Counted from the stretch's first letter, positions 24,180 to 36,967 are shown. The stretch: DNA of 64,000 nt from Streptomyces sp. CBMA29 (GCF_014596445.1 NZ_MECL01000077.1:1-64000); one strand, 5' to 3'. A program made the numbers and translations. The notes: a model not told the origin generated them from the sequence alone.

Positions 24180-24868
24180 GGGGTGGGGGCGGTGGATGAG
24201 GGTGAGGCCCTCGTGGTCGATCGGCCGAGTGCACGAATCCGAGGCCCGGCGAGCAGCCGAGGGCGGCGACGACGGCGTGCGCGATGCCGTACATGCACTG
24301 AGCGGTGGCGGTGACACCCTGGTTGGGCGGGTCGCCGGCCGCGAAGTCGTCCCGGTGGTACTCACGGCGGCGCCACGGGACGCCGGTGCGCTCTGATTCG
24401 GCTCGGTAGCACTGGCGCAGGCGGCGTCCCTCCATGCCGAGGAGTTCCTGGCGGGTCTTGCCCGCCGGGTCCTCGTCGGGGAATCGCAGCCGGTACATCG
24501 CACGGGCGACGTCCAGCCGTCGCCGCGGGTTCGCCCACGCAAGTGCCTGGGCCTCGACCAGCCCGGAGGAGCGGGTCAGAGCGCGCCCGCCCGCGTAGAA
24601 GCGGACTCCGTGTTCCCCGACCCAGACGACGCCCGCCCCGCAGTCGCCGAGGACGCTCATCGCCTGGTGAGTGATACGCGTGCCGGGACCGAGACAGCGT
24701 GCCGATCGTGGCGGACGGGATGTGTGTCACGCCGTCGGCATCCTCGGCCGTGATGGCGTTGTCGTCACGGTGGACGACGCACCGTTCCAGGTAGATGAAG
24801 GACAACCGGTCCCCGATACGGGCGAGTTCGCGAGGCGTGGCGGCGGCGCGCCTGCCGACCGTGCTCAT
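24180..24868 (-). pseudogene. cas1: cas1 pseudogene, frameshifted and 3'-truncated, possibly joined to a cas2 remnant
   Basis: It begins with ATG 24866-24868, giving MSTVGRRAAATPRELARIG and SFIYLERCVVHRDD, the I-E Cas1 N-terminus. A frameshift near 24700 moves the frame to GPGTRITHQAMSVLGDCGA. The body then continues (LVEAQALAWANPRRRLDVAR, EGRRLRQCYRAESERTGVPW) to GCSPGLGFVHS near 24225. The expected C-terminal third is gone. In a third frame an abrupt IDHEGLTLIHRPH resembles the end of an I-E Cas2. A deletion joining cas1 to cas2 explains this, but the cas2 part is tentative. It cannot encode active integrase. Confidence 0.82.
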
Positions 24869-24871
24869 CGG

Positions 24872-25345
24872 TCAGCCCACCGGAGCGAGGGTCATCAACC
24901 CGCACCCGTACGCCTTCGCCTTGCCCAGACCCTGGGTGAGGGTGCGGCGCAGCGCTTCCGGGTCGGTCACCGTGAGCCGGCCGTCGTACGTGACCGAGGT
25001 GAGGGAGACGGTACGGCGGATGGAGTTCACGGGGTTGGCGGTGAGGCGGAAGGTCCACGTACTCCCGACGGACAGCCGGTCGAGGAAGGCCCCGTAGTCG
25101 TACGTCTGCCAGCCCGGTGTGTCCGAGGCGGCGGGCCAGCCGGCCTGTTCCACCAGATGCGTCAGGTCAGGACGGGTGGGGCTGACGACGAACAGCACTA
25201 CTTCGGCGGCCGAGTTGCGGTCGACGCGCCACAGCACACGCGGTCCGGAGCCGTCTCGCGTGGGCAGTTCGGGGAACGCCATTGCGACAGCGGCGTGCAT
25301 CCGGTGCGGCGAACCGAGCAACGCGCGGCGGTGCGCAGCAGGCCG
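24872..25345 (-). pseudogene. cas6e: cas6e (casE/cse3) pseudogene with internal deletion, joined to truncated cse1
   Basis: The frame reads ALLGSPHRMHAAVAMAFPE, GPRVLWRVDR, DLTHLVEQAGWP, DYGAFLDRL and FRLTANPVNSI. Near 25020 it jumps to RRTVSLTSVTYDGRLTVTD and ends KAYGCGLMTLAPVG, which is the true Cas6e C-terminus. About a third of the protein is missing between these parts. The 5' end lacks its own start and runs straight out of cse1, so cse2, cas7 and cas5 have been deleted at the junction. The stop lies 3 bp before the cas1 start. Confidence 0.82.
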
Positions 25346-29365
<4,020 letters not shown>

Positions 29366-29512
29366 CCCCCCGCCCCGCGGGTGACTCGCCGCTCATGGCA
29401 GCACTCGACCACAAGACCTGCCGACGACAGACCGAAAGTCCGCACGTGACAACAACCGATCGACCGCGATCGCCAATCGGTCAAATACGCTCATCGCTCA
29501 CCCGTCCAGGAG

Positions 29513-29786
29513 GCGGGCGGCCCCGCGCGGGCGGGGAGCAGATCCGCGCCCTGCCCAAGGGCAAGGCGCTGCTGGGAACAGCCCCGCGGGGCGCGGGGAG
29601 CAGTCTCTGGCGTCGAGCCATACCTCGCCCGTGCCGGGAACAGCCCCGCGGGCGCGGGGAGCAGGGCGGGATCGTCAGGACGATGTCGCCGGGCCGGGGA
29701 ACAGCCCCGCGGGCGCGGGGAGCGAGGGTACCGGGGCGACACGGTCCGCGTCACGCAGGGAACAGCCCCGCGGGCGCGGGGAGCAG
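29513..29786 (-). CRISPR. CRISPR array 2: five repeats, four 32-bp spacers (type I-E)
   Basis: Repeats start at about 29513 (degenerate), 29574, 29636, 29697 and 29758, with core AACAGCCCCGCGGGCGCGGG. The repeat at 29574 has one extra G. All four spacers (29542-29573, 29604-29635, 29665-29696, 29726-29757) are exactly 32 bp. The degenerate repeat at the left is the leader-distal end, since the leader is on the right. Repeat class and spacer length fit the adjacent I-E genes. Confidence 0.93.
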
Positions 29787-29860
29787 AGCAAATGACCTGG
29801 GGCTTTACTCGGTTCGGCGGCGGATTTTACTCACTTGACGAGATTCGGACATACCTCCCT
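29787..29860 (-). promoter_or_regulatory. CRISPR leader 2
   Basis: GGATTTTACTCACTTGAC (29822-29839) and GAGATTCGGACATACC (29840-29855) match leader 1 closely. An A/T-rich stretch beside the first repeat on the right fits the leader and crRNA promoter, reading leftward. Confidence 0.7.
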
Positions 29861-29983
29861 TATCGGAATAGCCTGCCGATGTGCAGGCTGGAGGTACGGC
29901 TCCACAACATCCTTAGCATCCATTGCCGCCCTGGGGCCACGAACGGCCAAGGGGATGCAAGGACGGAGGGCCCCGCACCACCC

Positions 29984-30345
29984 TCAGGTGCCGGCGTTGT
30001 TGTCACGGCGGGCTGGTGGAAGCAGGAGGTCACGGTCCGGGTGGGTGTCGCCCGTGACGGTGCCGCTGACACCGAGGTCAACGCGGCCTGTTCCGTGAAA
30101 GGCGTTGATGGCGCGGAAACCGGCGCGGTTGCGGCCGCGCCAGGCGGCGAGGGTGTCGGGGGTCTTGCCGGTGGCCTGCCAGTCGACGGCGAGGGCAGCA
30201 GCGTTGAGGTCGTGGGTGGCCTCGACCACGTCATCACCGCCGAGCAGCATGATGCGCTCGAAGGCGCGGCCCCGGGAGCGGGAGGCGGCGGCCACGTCGG
30301 CGAGCATCTGGGACTCGGGGTCATCGCTGCGGCGGATGCCCTCGC
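29984..30345 (-). pseudogene. 3' fragment of an AICE membrane-protein gene
   Basis: The frame IRRSDDPESQM ... GRAFERIMLLGGDDVVEA ... VDWQATGKTPDTLAAWRGRN matches the C-terminal two thirds of the intact 186-residue protein at 34772-35332. The N-terminal membrane part is replaced at about 30345, where the integrase fragment begins on the other strand. It is a deletion scar. Confidence 0.8.
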
Positions 30346-30695
30346 GGTGAAGCGGGGGCTCAAACGCCGTGCTCGCGTACGGCACCGCGCCCGACGGTCG
30401 GCTCTTCCGCGCTGTCGGTGGCGGGCGCGTCCGTTCCACCGAGTACACCGTGGTGTGGCAGGCGGCGCGGGAGAAGGTGCTTTCCGCCGAGGAGTTGGAG
30501 ACGCAACTCGCCGAGGCGCCGTACTGCCTGCGCCAGGCGGGCATCTCCCTGTGGATCAAGGCGGGCGTCGACCCGGTGGAGGCCGCACGGCGGGCCGGGC
30601 ACAGCGTCGCCGTGCTCTTCCGCTTCTACGCGAAGATCCTTCGCGGCGTCCAGGATCACGCCAACGAGCTGATCAAACAAGCTTCGAACACGTGA
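30346..30695 (+). pseudogene. 3' fragment of a tyrosine integrase
   Basis: It starts abruptly (KRGLKRRAR, matching EKRGLKKRAR of the AICE-2 integrase), has an internal deletion and frame change near 30370, then reads YGTAPDGRLFRAVGGGRVRS, APYCLRQAGISLW and RAGHSVAVLFRFYAK to a natural stop. The HxxR motif reads CLRQ where the intact enzyme has SLRHA, and the Arg-containing N-part is absent. Beyond it, 1 kb away, is the tRNA-Ser copy at 31738, as expected for an integrase at its own attachment site. Confidence 0.85.
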
Positions 30696-31318
30696 GGAGA
30701 GCGGGTTGGGCTCTCTCGGTCAGCGTGTGAACGCTGCCCCTTCGGTGCAGCAACTCCAGAAGGCAGTCACCCCCGATCCCCTCCGGTGATCTACCGCTCC
30801 AACTAGTGAGCTTGGCTGCACGGTTCATCGACTCCAGGGCCAGTCGTACCCGCATTGCCCATAGGTCTCTGCACCGAGAAGGTGGCACGTCCGCCGAGTG
30901 CAAGATCGTGGAGTCGGAACGAGGTGCCATTCGGTGTGAGCCACTGGGCTTTATCTCACTGCCACTGGACGTCACCAGCCAACGAGCGAGATCAAGCCAA
31001 TCCACAGGAGCATGGTTTATAGCCTTATGTCCGAAAAGCTGGAAGACGGTCTAGAATTTCCGTCAACTGCCTCTGTCATATGCCGCAGCACACACGTCTC
31101 CCAGAGGAGTTGGAGGATGACTGAAGTATGCCCTACTGCGCGTCTAAACGAGAGCCGAATTTTGCCTCGTTGAGAAACCCGCAGGTCAGTCCGGATCTAC
31201 GCTCCCTTCGCATAGAGAAGCCCCGTCCTCTGTCTCGCTGACCAGGACGGGGCTTGCCTGACGACGGCCCGGGAGCAGTGGCTACTGCTCTGGGGCCTAC
31301 ATCAAGCGGAGGACCAGC
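30696..31318. other. 623-bp region between integrase scar and small TM gene
   Basis: It holds no convincing long gene. One tiny ORF (31117-31173, MTEVCPTARLNESRILPR) has AGGAG 8 bases upstream and may be a leader peptide. A strong hairpin follows at 31218-31254. G/C content is lower than in flanking host DNA, as in other element-derived parts. Confidence 0.5.
31218..31254 (+). terminator. 12-bp stem hairpin
   Basis: AAGCCCCGTCCT and AGGACGGGGCTT form a perfect stem around a 13-base loop. It lies 45 bp after the tiny ORF and 65 bp before the next small gene, so it could terminate or attenuate transcription. Confidence 0.65.
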
Positions 31319-31459
31319 GTGACGGATCTCGAAAGCCCTCCCGAAGGGGAGCCTAGTGAAAACGACCGGCCTAAGGTCAATCTGTGGCTGGCGGGCATCT
31401 CGTCCGCCGCAGCGTTGATCGGTGCACTCGCTGCGTTGATCGCAGCCATCCGCGGCTGA
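31319..31459 (+). CDS. 46-residue single-span membrane protein
   Basis: The GTG at 31319 is preceded by AGCGGAGGA. The N-terminal 20 residues are acidic and polar (MTDLESPPEGEPSENDRPKV). One transmembrane helix follows (LWLAGISSAAALIGALAALI), with a short Arg-Gly end. The good ribosome site and clear topology argue for a real gene. A degraded-looking relative may lie at 39902. The function is unknown. Confidence 0.6.
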   Translation: MTDLESPPEGEPSENDRPKVNLWLAGISSAAALIGALAALIAAIRG

Positions 31460-31677
31460 TAGACCTGGCAAGAATCAGCACCAGAACTCGTTCTGTAACG
31501 TCGTCCGGTAGCTTGGACAGCATCCGTCAGAGCCGCGTGGCCTCGTAGTACACGCAGCTCTGGGCAGCAGGAATCACAGAACGTTGTCTGCGTGGGGTAG
31601 CAGCAGCCCTGACCACAGGTTGACCACCCGCACTGGTCATCGGTGGGATTCGGTGCCACACGAGCGGGACGCACAAC

Positions 31678-31720
31678 AGGTGGGGTGGGTCCTCGAATGG
31701 ATCGAGGACCCGCCCCACCT
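31678..31720 (-). terminator. hairpin terminator beside the middle tRNA copy
   Basis: The arms AGGTGGGGTGGGTCCTCGA and TCGAGGACCCGCCCCACCT lie directly 3' of the tRNA copy in minus sense. It is homologous to the hairpin at 23612. It would have terminated a tRNA-Ser restored at this site. Confidence 0.7.
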
Positions 31721-31737
31721 GTGCGTTCTCCGCTAGC

Positions 31738-31794
31738 GCGGAGGCTGTGGGATTTGAACCCACGGTGACATCGCTGCCACGACGGTTTTCAAGA
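31738..31794. other. attL of AICE-2 (57-bp tRNA-Ser 3' end)
   Basis: Fifty-seven bases from GCGGAGGCTG to TTTTCAAGA are identical to 51518-51574 inside the intact tRNA-Ser. Identity stops in the anticodon arm (AAGAGGAG here, AAGACCGT there). This is the classic footprint of tyrosine-integrase insertion into a tRNA 3' end. Confidence 0.92.
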
Positions 31795-32343
31795 GGAGCG
31801 CGCCGTAGAACGACAGATAGCTCTGACCAGGATTGATCCATTGCCTGGTCGGCTCACTGCGCCGTTCTGGCCCGCGCATGGCCCATACCTGACACGGCCC
31901 TGATGCCTCCTCACCAGCGTATGTCGCCGGCGCCCGTACTCGGCGGCTGCCGCGGGCGGGAGCCGAACGCGCCTTGGTAGAAGCCCGGCTTCAAACGGCT
32001 CGACATCCGCCGAGAACGCCGAGCCAGCGTCCAGGAAGCCATCTTCAAGATCGACTTCCTCTTATCACGCTGCGCCAGGTCAACTCGTCGTACGAGCCGT
32101 TGTCAACCGAGTGCCTACCTGGAGGGCTCGGACACGCGGCGTACCTCTGCAAGATCTTTTGCGAATCTCCGAAAGGAGGATGCCATAGCATCTCGCCGGT
32201 CACATTTTCACCCACCGGCTGGCCGACAACGTAGTGGAGTTGGATAATGGAGCGATTGGCGCCTCTGGCTCGCCATGCGGGCACGAAGGGTACAACATCG
32301 GCGCCAGCTTCGCTGGTTAACCTTCTTGAGATCAGGGGATGCC
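31795..32343. other. 549-bp region between attL and the nuclease-like gene
   Basis: No gene is supported. The first 100 bp (TGGCCCGCGCATGGCCCATA near 31870) recall the sequence after the integrase stop (TGGCCCGTGCGTGGCCCGCA, 51390), perhaps integrase arm sites. GAAAGGAGG at 32171 abuts an ATG followed at once by a stop. TTGGATAAT near 32239 could be a -10 element for the downstream gene. Confidence 0.45.
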
Positions 32344-34704
32344 ATGAGGGGTCTACTCGACGACGAGAAACTCACAGGTGCGCATGAGGTTCAAATCTCC
32401 TACCGCCCGGAACGCATCGCAGTGCCATTGACACCCCAGACCGAAGATTACTTCATTAGTGTAGTACGCGACCAGAGTCAGATCTGGGGTGGCGCCGTCG
32501 TTCCGCTGATACCGGTTATTTCTGACGGTACCGTCGAGGAAAGCTATGCCAGAATTCTGCCTGGTTCAGCAATTGACGCCCTGCAGGGAATGCATCCTTT
32601 TAATCTTTTTCACTTGCCCGAAGCCACAGTAGAAAAATCGAGCAAACGGTCGAAATATGGACCTCAGCTAGCTTTTACGCTTTTGGGATTCGATAAAGCC
32701 GACCAATACCGACCCGTTCAGGTCGTAGAACTTTCGCCGGGAGATCCTTGGAGGATTATCTATGCCTCATGCCTGGGGCTTCTTCCAGAAAAACCTGACG
32801 CCGAGCTTTTGCATGAGAGTCGCCTAACTCCGGATTTGAAATTTGAGGACGCAATCCGAGTGGACAGAGTGAAAGCGAGAGGGTCTTTTGACGACCTGCT
32901 GGGGCGTCTCAATTCCAGAGATTTTGTCACACCCCGCCAACTTTCGATGCAAGGACTCGCATACGGAAACTCTGGAAGCACTGGCATTAGAAGCGGGACG
33001 ATTACCCTTCCTGAGCCGGAATTTTCCCGATTTGACGCCGGACCGAACATCGTCGTAATTTGCTCACCTCAAAATATCCGAGATGCCGCACTGCTCTGGA
33101 ACCTCCGCGGCGCAAACGGGGACTCAGGTCCGCTACCAATTGGAATCCTAGCTGACGATGCAACACCTGAGCGTCTCCAAGCTCTAGTGCGCGAACCCAA
33201 AATTTCACGGAACGGTATTTCGGTTAAATCCATTTATGTCACTAGTGCGAGTCTCTCCACAGATGAGCTCTCCGCACTCGTAGGAAACAGCGGCAAGAAC
33301 ATAGGTATCGCCGGTTACGCCGAAATTCTTCATCTCGGGCAACCTGGAAGCCTCACTAGGAATGAAGTCCTAGTTTGGGACAGCGGGAGAACCCAATTCG
33401 TTGCTCTACAAACAGACGCTCACAGTGGTCTCTTCACTAAGAGGCCCATTATGCCACTAATGAGTATGCAGACTGATGTCACAGTGCTGGACTCGCCTTT
33501 CCCCCAAGGAGCTGACGTACGAGTCAACTCCTTCAGTAACGTATATCGCGCCGGAAACTGTAGCATTTCCTGCTCGCCTAATCGGCGCTCCGAGGTGCGT
33601 GACCTGGAGTGGCCTAGCAGGTTGGTCATGGCGAAGGCTATTGCCGCTGGGAGGGGATTCGAAATTGAAGAGTCCGAGCCTGGTCGTGCCGCTCGGGTAC
33701 TGCTTGCGGGAATCAGCGACATTGGAATGCTTGGGAATCTTGCGCACGCTCCCCTTCTGTCGATGCTTGAAGAGATGGCAGCACGCCAGGGTTTCGGCTG
33801 GTATAAAGACCGGATGCGGAAAATTAGCCAATCATCAGACCCACTAGAATCTGTGGGGCCAACGACGGACGAACTTCCAGAGAAGACATTCAACGAGTTC
33901 AAGAAAGCACTAGGGAACAGCGATAAGGCCACTAAATATTGGTTGCTCTGGGCAGAAAAATCAAACTTGATCCTCAAAGGATTCCAGCTAACTTGCGCTG
34001 CATGCGAGGCGAAGCAATGGATTCCGATTGCAGGATTCATACCCCCCATCGTTTGCCGAGGATGCGCACACGAGATGAGCACCCCGTTCGGCGACCGGAG
34101 TAACGTTGAGTTCCGCTATCGAATTTCCGAACGGCTACGGCGCGTGTACGAGCAAGATGCAATGGGTCATCTGTTGGTGGCTCGATATTTTCACCATCTT
34201 TTCAGTCACGGAAAAACAAGCAGACTAATCGGTCTTCATCCGGGCATGGAGATCCGACGAAAGGGGCGATCATCTCTTGAGGGAGAAGCAGACGTTCTCC
34301 TGTTCACTAGAAAGTCAGAATTTATCCCTGTGGAGGTGAAGAGAACCTCCTCAGGGTTCATCGACAAGGAAGTCGGGAAAATTGACCACCTTGCTTCCTT
34401 TTTGGGATCACCATGGTCGGTCGCTGTAGCGTGTCAGTACGGAAGCGAAGCAGGGGATATAATTCCTGGGCTAATTAAAAAATCGCCGAGCGGATACTCC
34501 CGAATTTCCTTGACTTACGATAATCTTCTTGTCGACTATCCTGTATGGACGCTCGGTAGCGATCCATTCGCTTGGGATCCCATGAGTCGTGATGATATTG
34601 AAAAGAGGGAAAGAGAATTCGTCACGCGCCTGGCATCGCAAGAGACCGGACCGACTGATTGGTTCGCTGACGAGCTGATGAACCGTCCTAAAAGAGTGAA
34701 CTGA
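32344..34704 (+). CDS. 786-residue protein with zinc ribbon and PD-(D/E)XK nuclease-like domain; candidate defence gene
   Basis: ATG 32344 follows AGGGG; the ORF also has an upstream ATG at 32275 without a ribosome site. Composition and codon use differ sharply from the neighbours (many A/T third positions), indicating recent transfer. The first 540 residues match no family I can name. They include WGGAVVPLIPVISDG (about 47) and a VVICSPQNIRDAALLW region. A zinc ribbon, C551-x2-C554 and C571-x2-C574, follows. Residues about 630-670 carry D650 (GEADVLLF) and E664-V-K666 (FIPVEVKRT), a PD-(D/E)XK core as in restriction-like nucleases. It stands alone as the first cargo gene. Antiphage or anti-plasmid activity is inferred. 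Confidence 0.75.
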   Translation: MRGLLDDEKLTGAHEVQISYRPERIAVPLTPQTEDYFISVVRDQSQIWGGAVVPLIPVISDGTVEESYARILPGSAIDALQGMHPFNLFHLPEATVEKSSKRSKYGPQLAFTLLGFDKADQYRPVQVVELSPGDPWRIIYASCLGLLPEKPDAELLHESRLTPDLKFEDAIRVDRVKARGSFDDLLGRLNSRDFVTPRQLSMQGLAYGNSGSTGIRSGTITLPEPEFSRFDAGPNIVVICSPQNIRDAALLWNLRGANGDSGPLPIGILADDATPERLQALVREPKISRNGISVKSIYVTSASLSTDELSALVGNSGKNIGIAGYAEILHLGQPGSLTRNEVLVWDSGRTQFVALQTDAHSGLFTKRPIMPLMSMQTDVTVLDSPFPQGADVRVNSFSNVYRAGNCSISCSPNRRSEVRDLEWPSRLVMAKAIAAGRGFEIEESEPGRAARVLLAGISDIGMLGNLAHAPLLSMLEEMAARQGFGWYKDRMRKISQSSDPLESVGPTTDELPEKTFNEFKKALGNSDKATKYWLLWAEKSNLILKGFQLTCAACEAKQWIPIAGFIPPIVCRGCAHEMSTPFGDRSNVEFRYRISERLRRVYEQDAMGHLLVARYFHHLFSHGKTSRLIGLHPGMEIRRKGRSSLEGEADVLLFTRKSEFIPVEVKRTSSGFIDKEVGKIDHLASFLGSPWSVAVACQYGSEAGDIIPGLIKKSPSGYSRISLTYDNLLVDYPVWTLGSDPFAWDPMSRDDIEKREREFVTRLASQETGPTDWFADELMNRPKRVN

Positions 34705-34771
34705 AAGTGGCCGATGGGCTGGCGTCTATGTGTCCCGTGCCCGACGTTCACGCACCGCGTCCGTCGTGGTA

Positions 34772-35332
34772 TCAACCGCGGTCAGCTCGGCGAACATGCG
34801 GAAGGAGAAGATCGCGGTCCGGGTGGGTGTCGCCTGTGAGGGTGCCGCTGACGCCGAGGTCTTCGCGGGCCACCTCGTGGAAAGCGTTGATGGCGCGGAA
34901 AACGGCGCGGTTGCGGTCGCGCCAGGTGGTGAGGGTGTCGGGGGTCTTGCCGGTGGCTTGCCAGTCGACGGCTAGGGCGGCTGCGTTGAGTTCGTGGGCG
35001 GCCTCTACGACGGCGTCGCCGGCGAGGAGCATGATGCGCTCGAAGGCGCGGCCACGGAGGTGGGCGGCCTCGGTGAGCTGGGCGCGGAGCGCGGACTCGG
35101 GCTCGTCGCTGCGGCGGATGTCCTCGGTGTGCTCGTACAGCTCGACGGCGAGGAAGACGCCGGCGCGGACGCGGTCGACGTAGCCCTCGTAGGCGTCGAG
35201 CTTCTTGTCGTCCCAGCGGGTGAGGAGTTCGCGGCGGATGCGTTGGCGCTCGGTCCAGTAGTTGGTGACGTAGGTGGTGAGGGCGCCGAGCAGGACGGCC
35301 GCGATGGTCAAAAGCTGCTCGGAAGTGCTCAC
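34772..35332 (-). CDS. membrane-anchored helical protein of AICEs
   Basis: The GTG at 35330-35332 gives 186 residues. One N-terminal transmembrane segment (LLTIAAVLLGALTTYVTNYW) precedes a charged helical domain with LRGRAFERIMLLAGDAVVEAA and AVDWQATGKTPDTL. No catalytic motif is visible. A truncated copy lies at 29984-30345 in the older element, so it is a recurrent gene near the left ends of this AICE family. The function is unknown. Confidence 0.75.
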   Translation of the reverse strand: MSTSEQLLTIAAVLLGALTTYVTNYWTERQRIRRELLTRWDDKKLDAYEGYVDRVRAGVFLAVELYEHTEDIRRSDEPESALRAQLTEAAHLRGRAFERIMLLAGDAVVEAAHELNAAALAVDWQATGKTPDTLTTWRDRNRAVFRAINAFHEVAREDLGVSGTLTGDTHPDRDLLLPHVRRADRG

Positions 35333-35485
35333 GCCGTCCTCGCCCTCCCCCGTGAGTCATAAAGACGTCTTGAGGATTTTAGGGGCGTGCCGGAGGCTTG
35401 GGGGCGCGCTTCGGGTTTCTGGCTCGAAGGCGGCGACGGGCCGCGGTGCTACCGTGCGCGTGGCGACCTGCGGAGAGGCGAACGG

Positions 35486-36409
35486 ATGAGCAACCCCACT
35501 TCAGAGGCCCTGGTCACGCTCGGCCGCTGGTACGTCCGCAACGCGCCGGGCACCGTCGGGAAGGCGCCGCTGGCCGGTCGCTACCTCAATCCGCGGCTGC
35601 GGGACGAGCCGCGGCGGCGCGTCACCGAGACCGCGACCGGGGCCCGGTTCGCCGTGGACACGCAGGACCTCATTCAGCGGTACCTGTACCTGTTCGGGGT
35701 GTGGGAGCCGCGGATGACGCAGTGGCTCCAGCGGCGGCTACGGCCCGGGGACACGTACGTGGACGTCGGCGCGAACGTCGGTTACTTCAGCGTGCTCGCC
35801 GCGCAGCTCGTCGGCCCGGAGGGGCGCGTCGTGGCGATCGAGGCGTCGCAGGCGTTCAACGAACGGCTTGAGCAGAACGCCCGGCTCAACGACCTCACCA
35901 ACATCCGCGCCGTGCACACCGCCGTCTCCGACAAGCAGCAGACCCTCACCTTCATACTGGCCAGCTCCGCCAACATGGGCGCCAACAGCATCGTGCCGTG
36001 GGACGGCCCGGCGGAGTCGACCTTCGACATCGAGGCGTTCCCGCTGCCCGACGTCCTGCAAGAGGACGAGATCGCGAGGGCGCGCGTCATCAAGATCGAC
36101 GTCGAGGGTGCGGAGGGCAGTGTCGTACGGGGCATGGCACCGCTGCTCGAACGGCTGCGGCCGGACGCCGAGGTGACGGTCGAGGTCACCCCGGATCGGA
36201 TGGAGCAACTCGGCGACTCGGTCGAGGAGTTGCTCGACACGATGCGCGGCGCCGGCTTCCACGTCTACCGGCTGGCCAACGAGTATGCGGCGGCGACGTA
36301 TCCCTCCGCGCTGCACGGCCCGGCGGCCGTACCCGTACGGTGGCGCGGCCCGGTGGCCGACGAGAGCGACCTCATCTTTTCGCGAGTGGACGCCGAGACG
36401 CTGCCCTAG
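35486..36409 (+). CDS. FkbM-family methyltransferase
   Basis: ATG 35486 follows GGAGAGG and gives 307 residues. SAM-binding motif I is VDVGANVGYFSVLAA (about residue 91), followed by VVAIEAS (acidic residue of motif II) and VIKIDVEGAE (about 200), the FkbM signature. These enzymes O-methylate sugars or small molecules. The gene is alone, with its own terminator, among regulatory genes of AICE-2, so it may modify a surface glycan. High-GC codon use suggests an actinobacterial source. Confidence 0.9.
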   Translation: MSNPTSEALVTLGRWYVRNAPGTVGKAPLAGRYLNPRLRDEPRRRVTETATGARFAVDTQDLIQRYLYLFGVWEPRMTQWLQRRLRPGDTYVDVGANVGYFSVLAAQLVGPEGRVVAIEASQAFNERLEQNARLNDLTNIRAVHTAVSDKQQTLTFILASSANMGANSIVPWDGPAESTFDIEAFPLPDVLQEDEIARARVIKIDVEGAEGSVVRGMAPLLERLRPDAEVTVEVTPDRMEQLGDSVEELLDTMRGAGFHVYRLANEYAAATYPSALHGPAAVPVRWRGPVADESDLIFSRVDAETLP

Positions 36410-36417
36410 ACGCAACG

Positions 36418-36452
36418 AGGCCCGGCACTCCGGCAATTGGAGTGCCGGGCCT
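36418..36452. terminator. bidirectional hairpin terminator
   Basis: A perfect 14-bp stem, AGGCCCGGCACTCC with GGAGTGCCGGGCCT, and a 7-base loop lie between the converging FkbM and DUF6907 genes. Confidence 0.8.
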
Positions 36453-36468
36453 TGCCCGCGTTCACCGG

Positions 36469-36954
36469 TCATGTCCGTTGCTGAGTGAGCCAGTCCTCCC
36501 GGGCCGCAACGAGCTGCGGCTGTATCTCGTCGTCCAACAAGGCCGCCTGGGCTCGTAATTGGGCGGCGACCTCGGCGAGGGCGGTCGGGGTAAGGCCGTG
36601 CAGCCAGTAGTCACCGACGATCCTGACGTTGGCCACGGGCAGCCGGGGAAGCGGGCCGCCGACGTACGGGTTGCAATCGATGCTCGTCCGGAAGACCTCG
36701 GAGTCCTCGCCCTCCACGCCACGGTGAGCGACAGCCATGCGCTGGCCGGGGAAGCGCGTCCAGTGGTTCATGTCGGCGATGAGCGAGGTCAGTTCGTCCA
36801 GGAGGACACCCGTCTCGCTCGGGTCGGCGTCGGCCCACGCGGGCAGGTAACCCGAGACGGTGCATCCGCAGGTGGTCGTGATGGTCCACGTACGGCCTCG
36901 CCGTACGGGCTCGCCGGCGTCGGACGTACGCGGCTCCGTCGTATCGCTGTTCAT
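36469..36954 (-). CDS. DUF6907-type protein (AICE-2 copy)
   Basis: The start ATG 36952-36954 follows GGGAG; 161 residues. It shares TWTITTTCGCTVSGYLPAWA, the DxNxW segment, SIDCNPYVGG, LPVANVRIVGDYWLHGL and the C-terminal helices with the AICE-1 protein at 4492-5019. It is the last gene of an operon (85-residue protein, GntR, ATP-binding, DUF6907), separated from the ATP-binding gene by only 13 bp. Confidence 0.8.
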   Translation of the reverse strand: MNSDTTEPRTSDAGEPVRRGRTWTITTTCGCTVSGYLPAWADADPSETGVLLDELTSLIADMNHWTRFPGQRMAVAHRGVEGEDSEVFRTSIDCNPYVGGPLPRLPVANVRIVGDYWLHGLTPTALAEVAAQLRAQAALLDDEIQPQLVAAREDWLTQQRT

Positions 36955-36967
36955 GGCGCGGCTCCCG

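Noticed and set aside
32171..32189. Strong Shine-Dalgarno with ATG before the nuclease gene
   Set aside because: The ATG touches GGAGG with no spacer and is followed by a stop after one codon, so no protein can start there.
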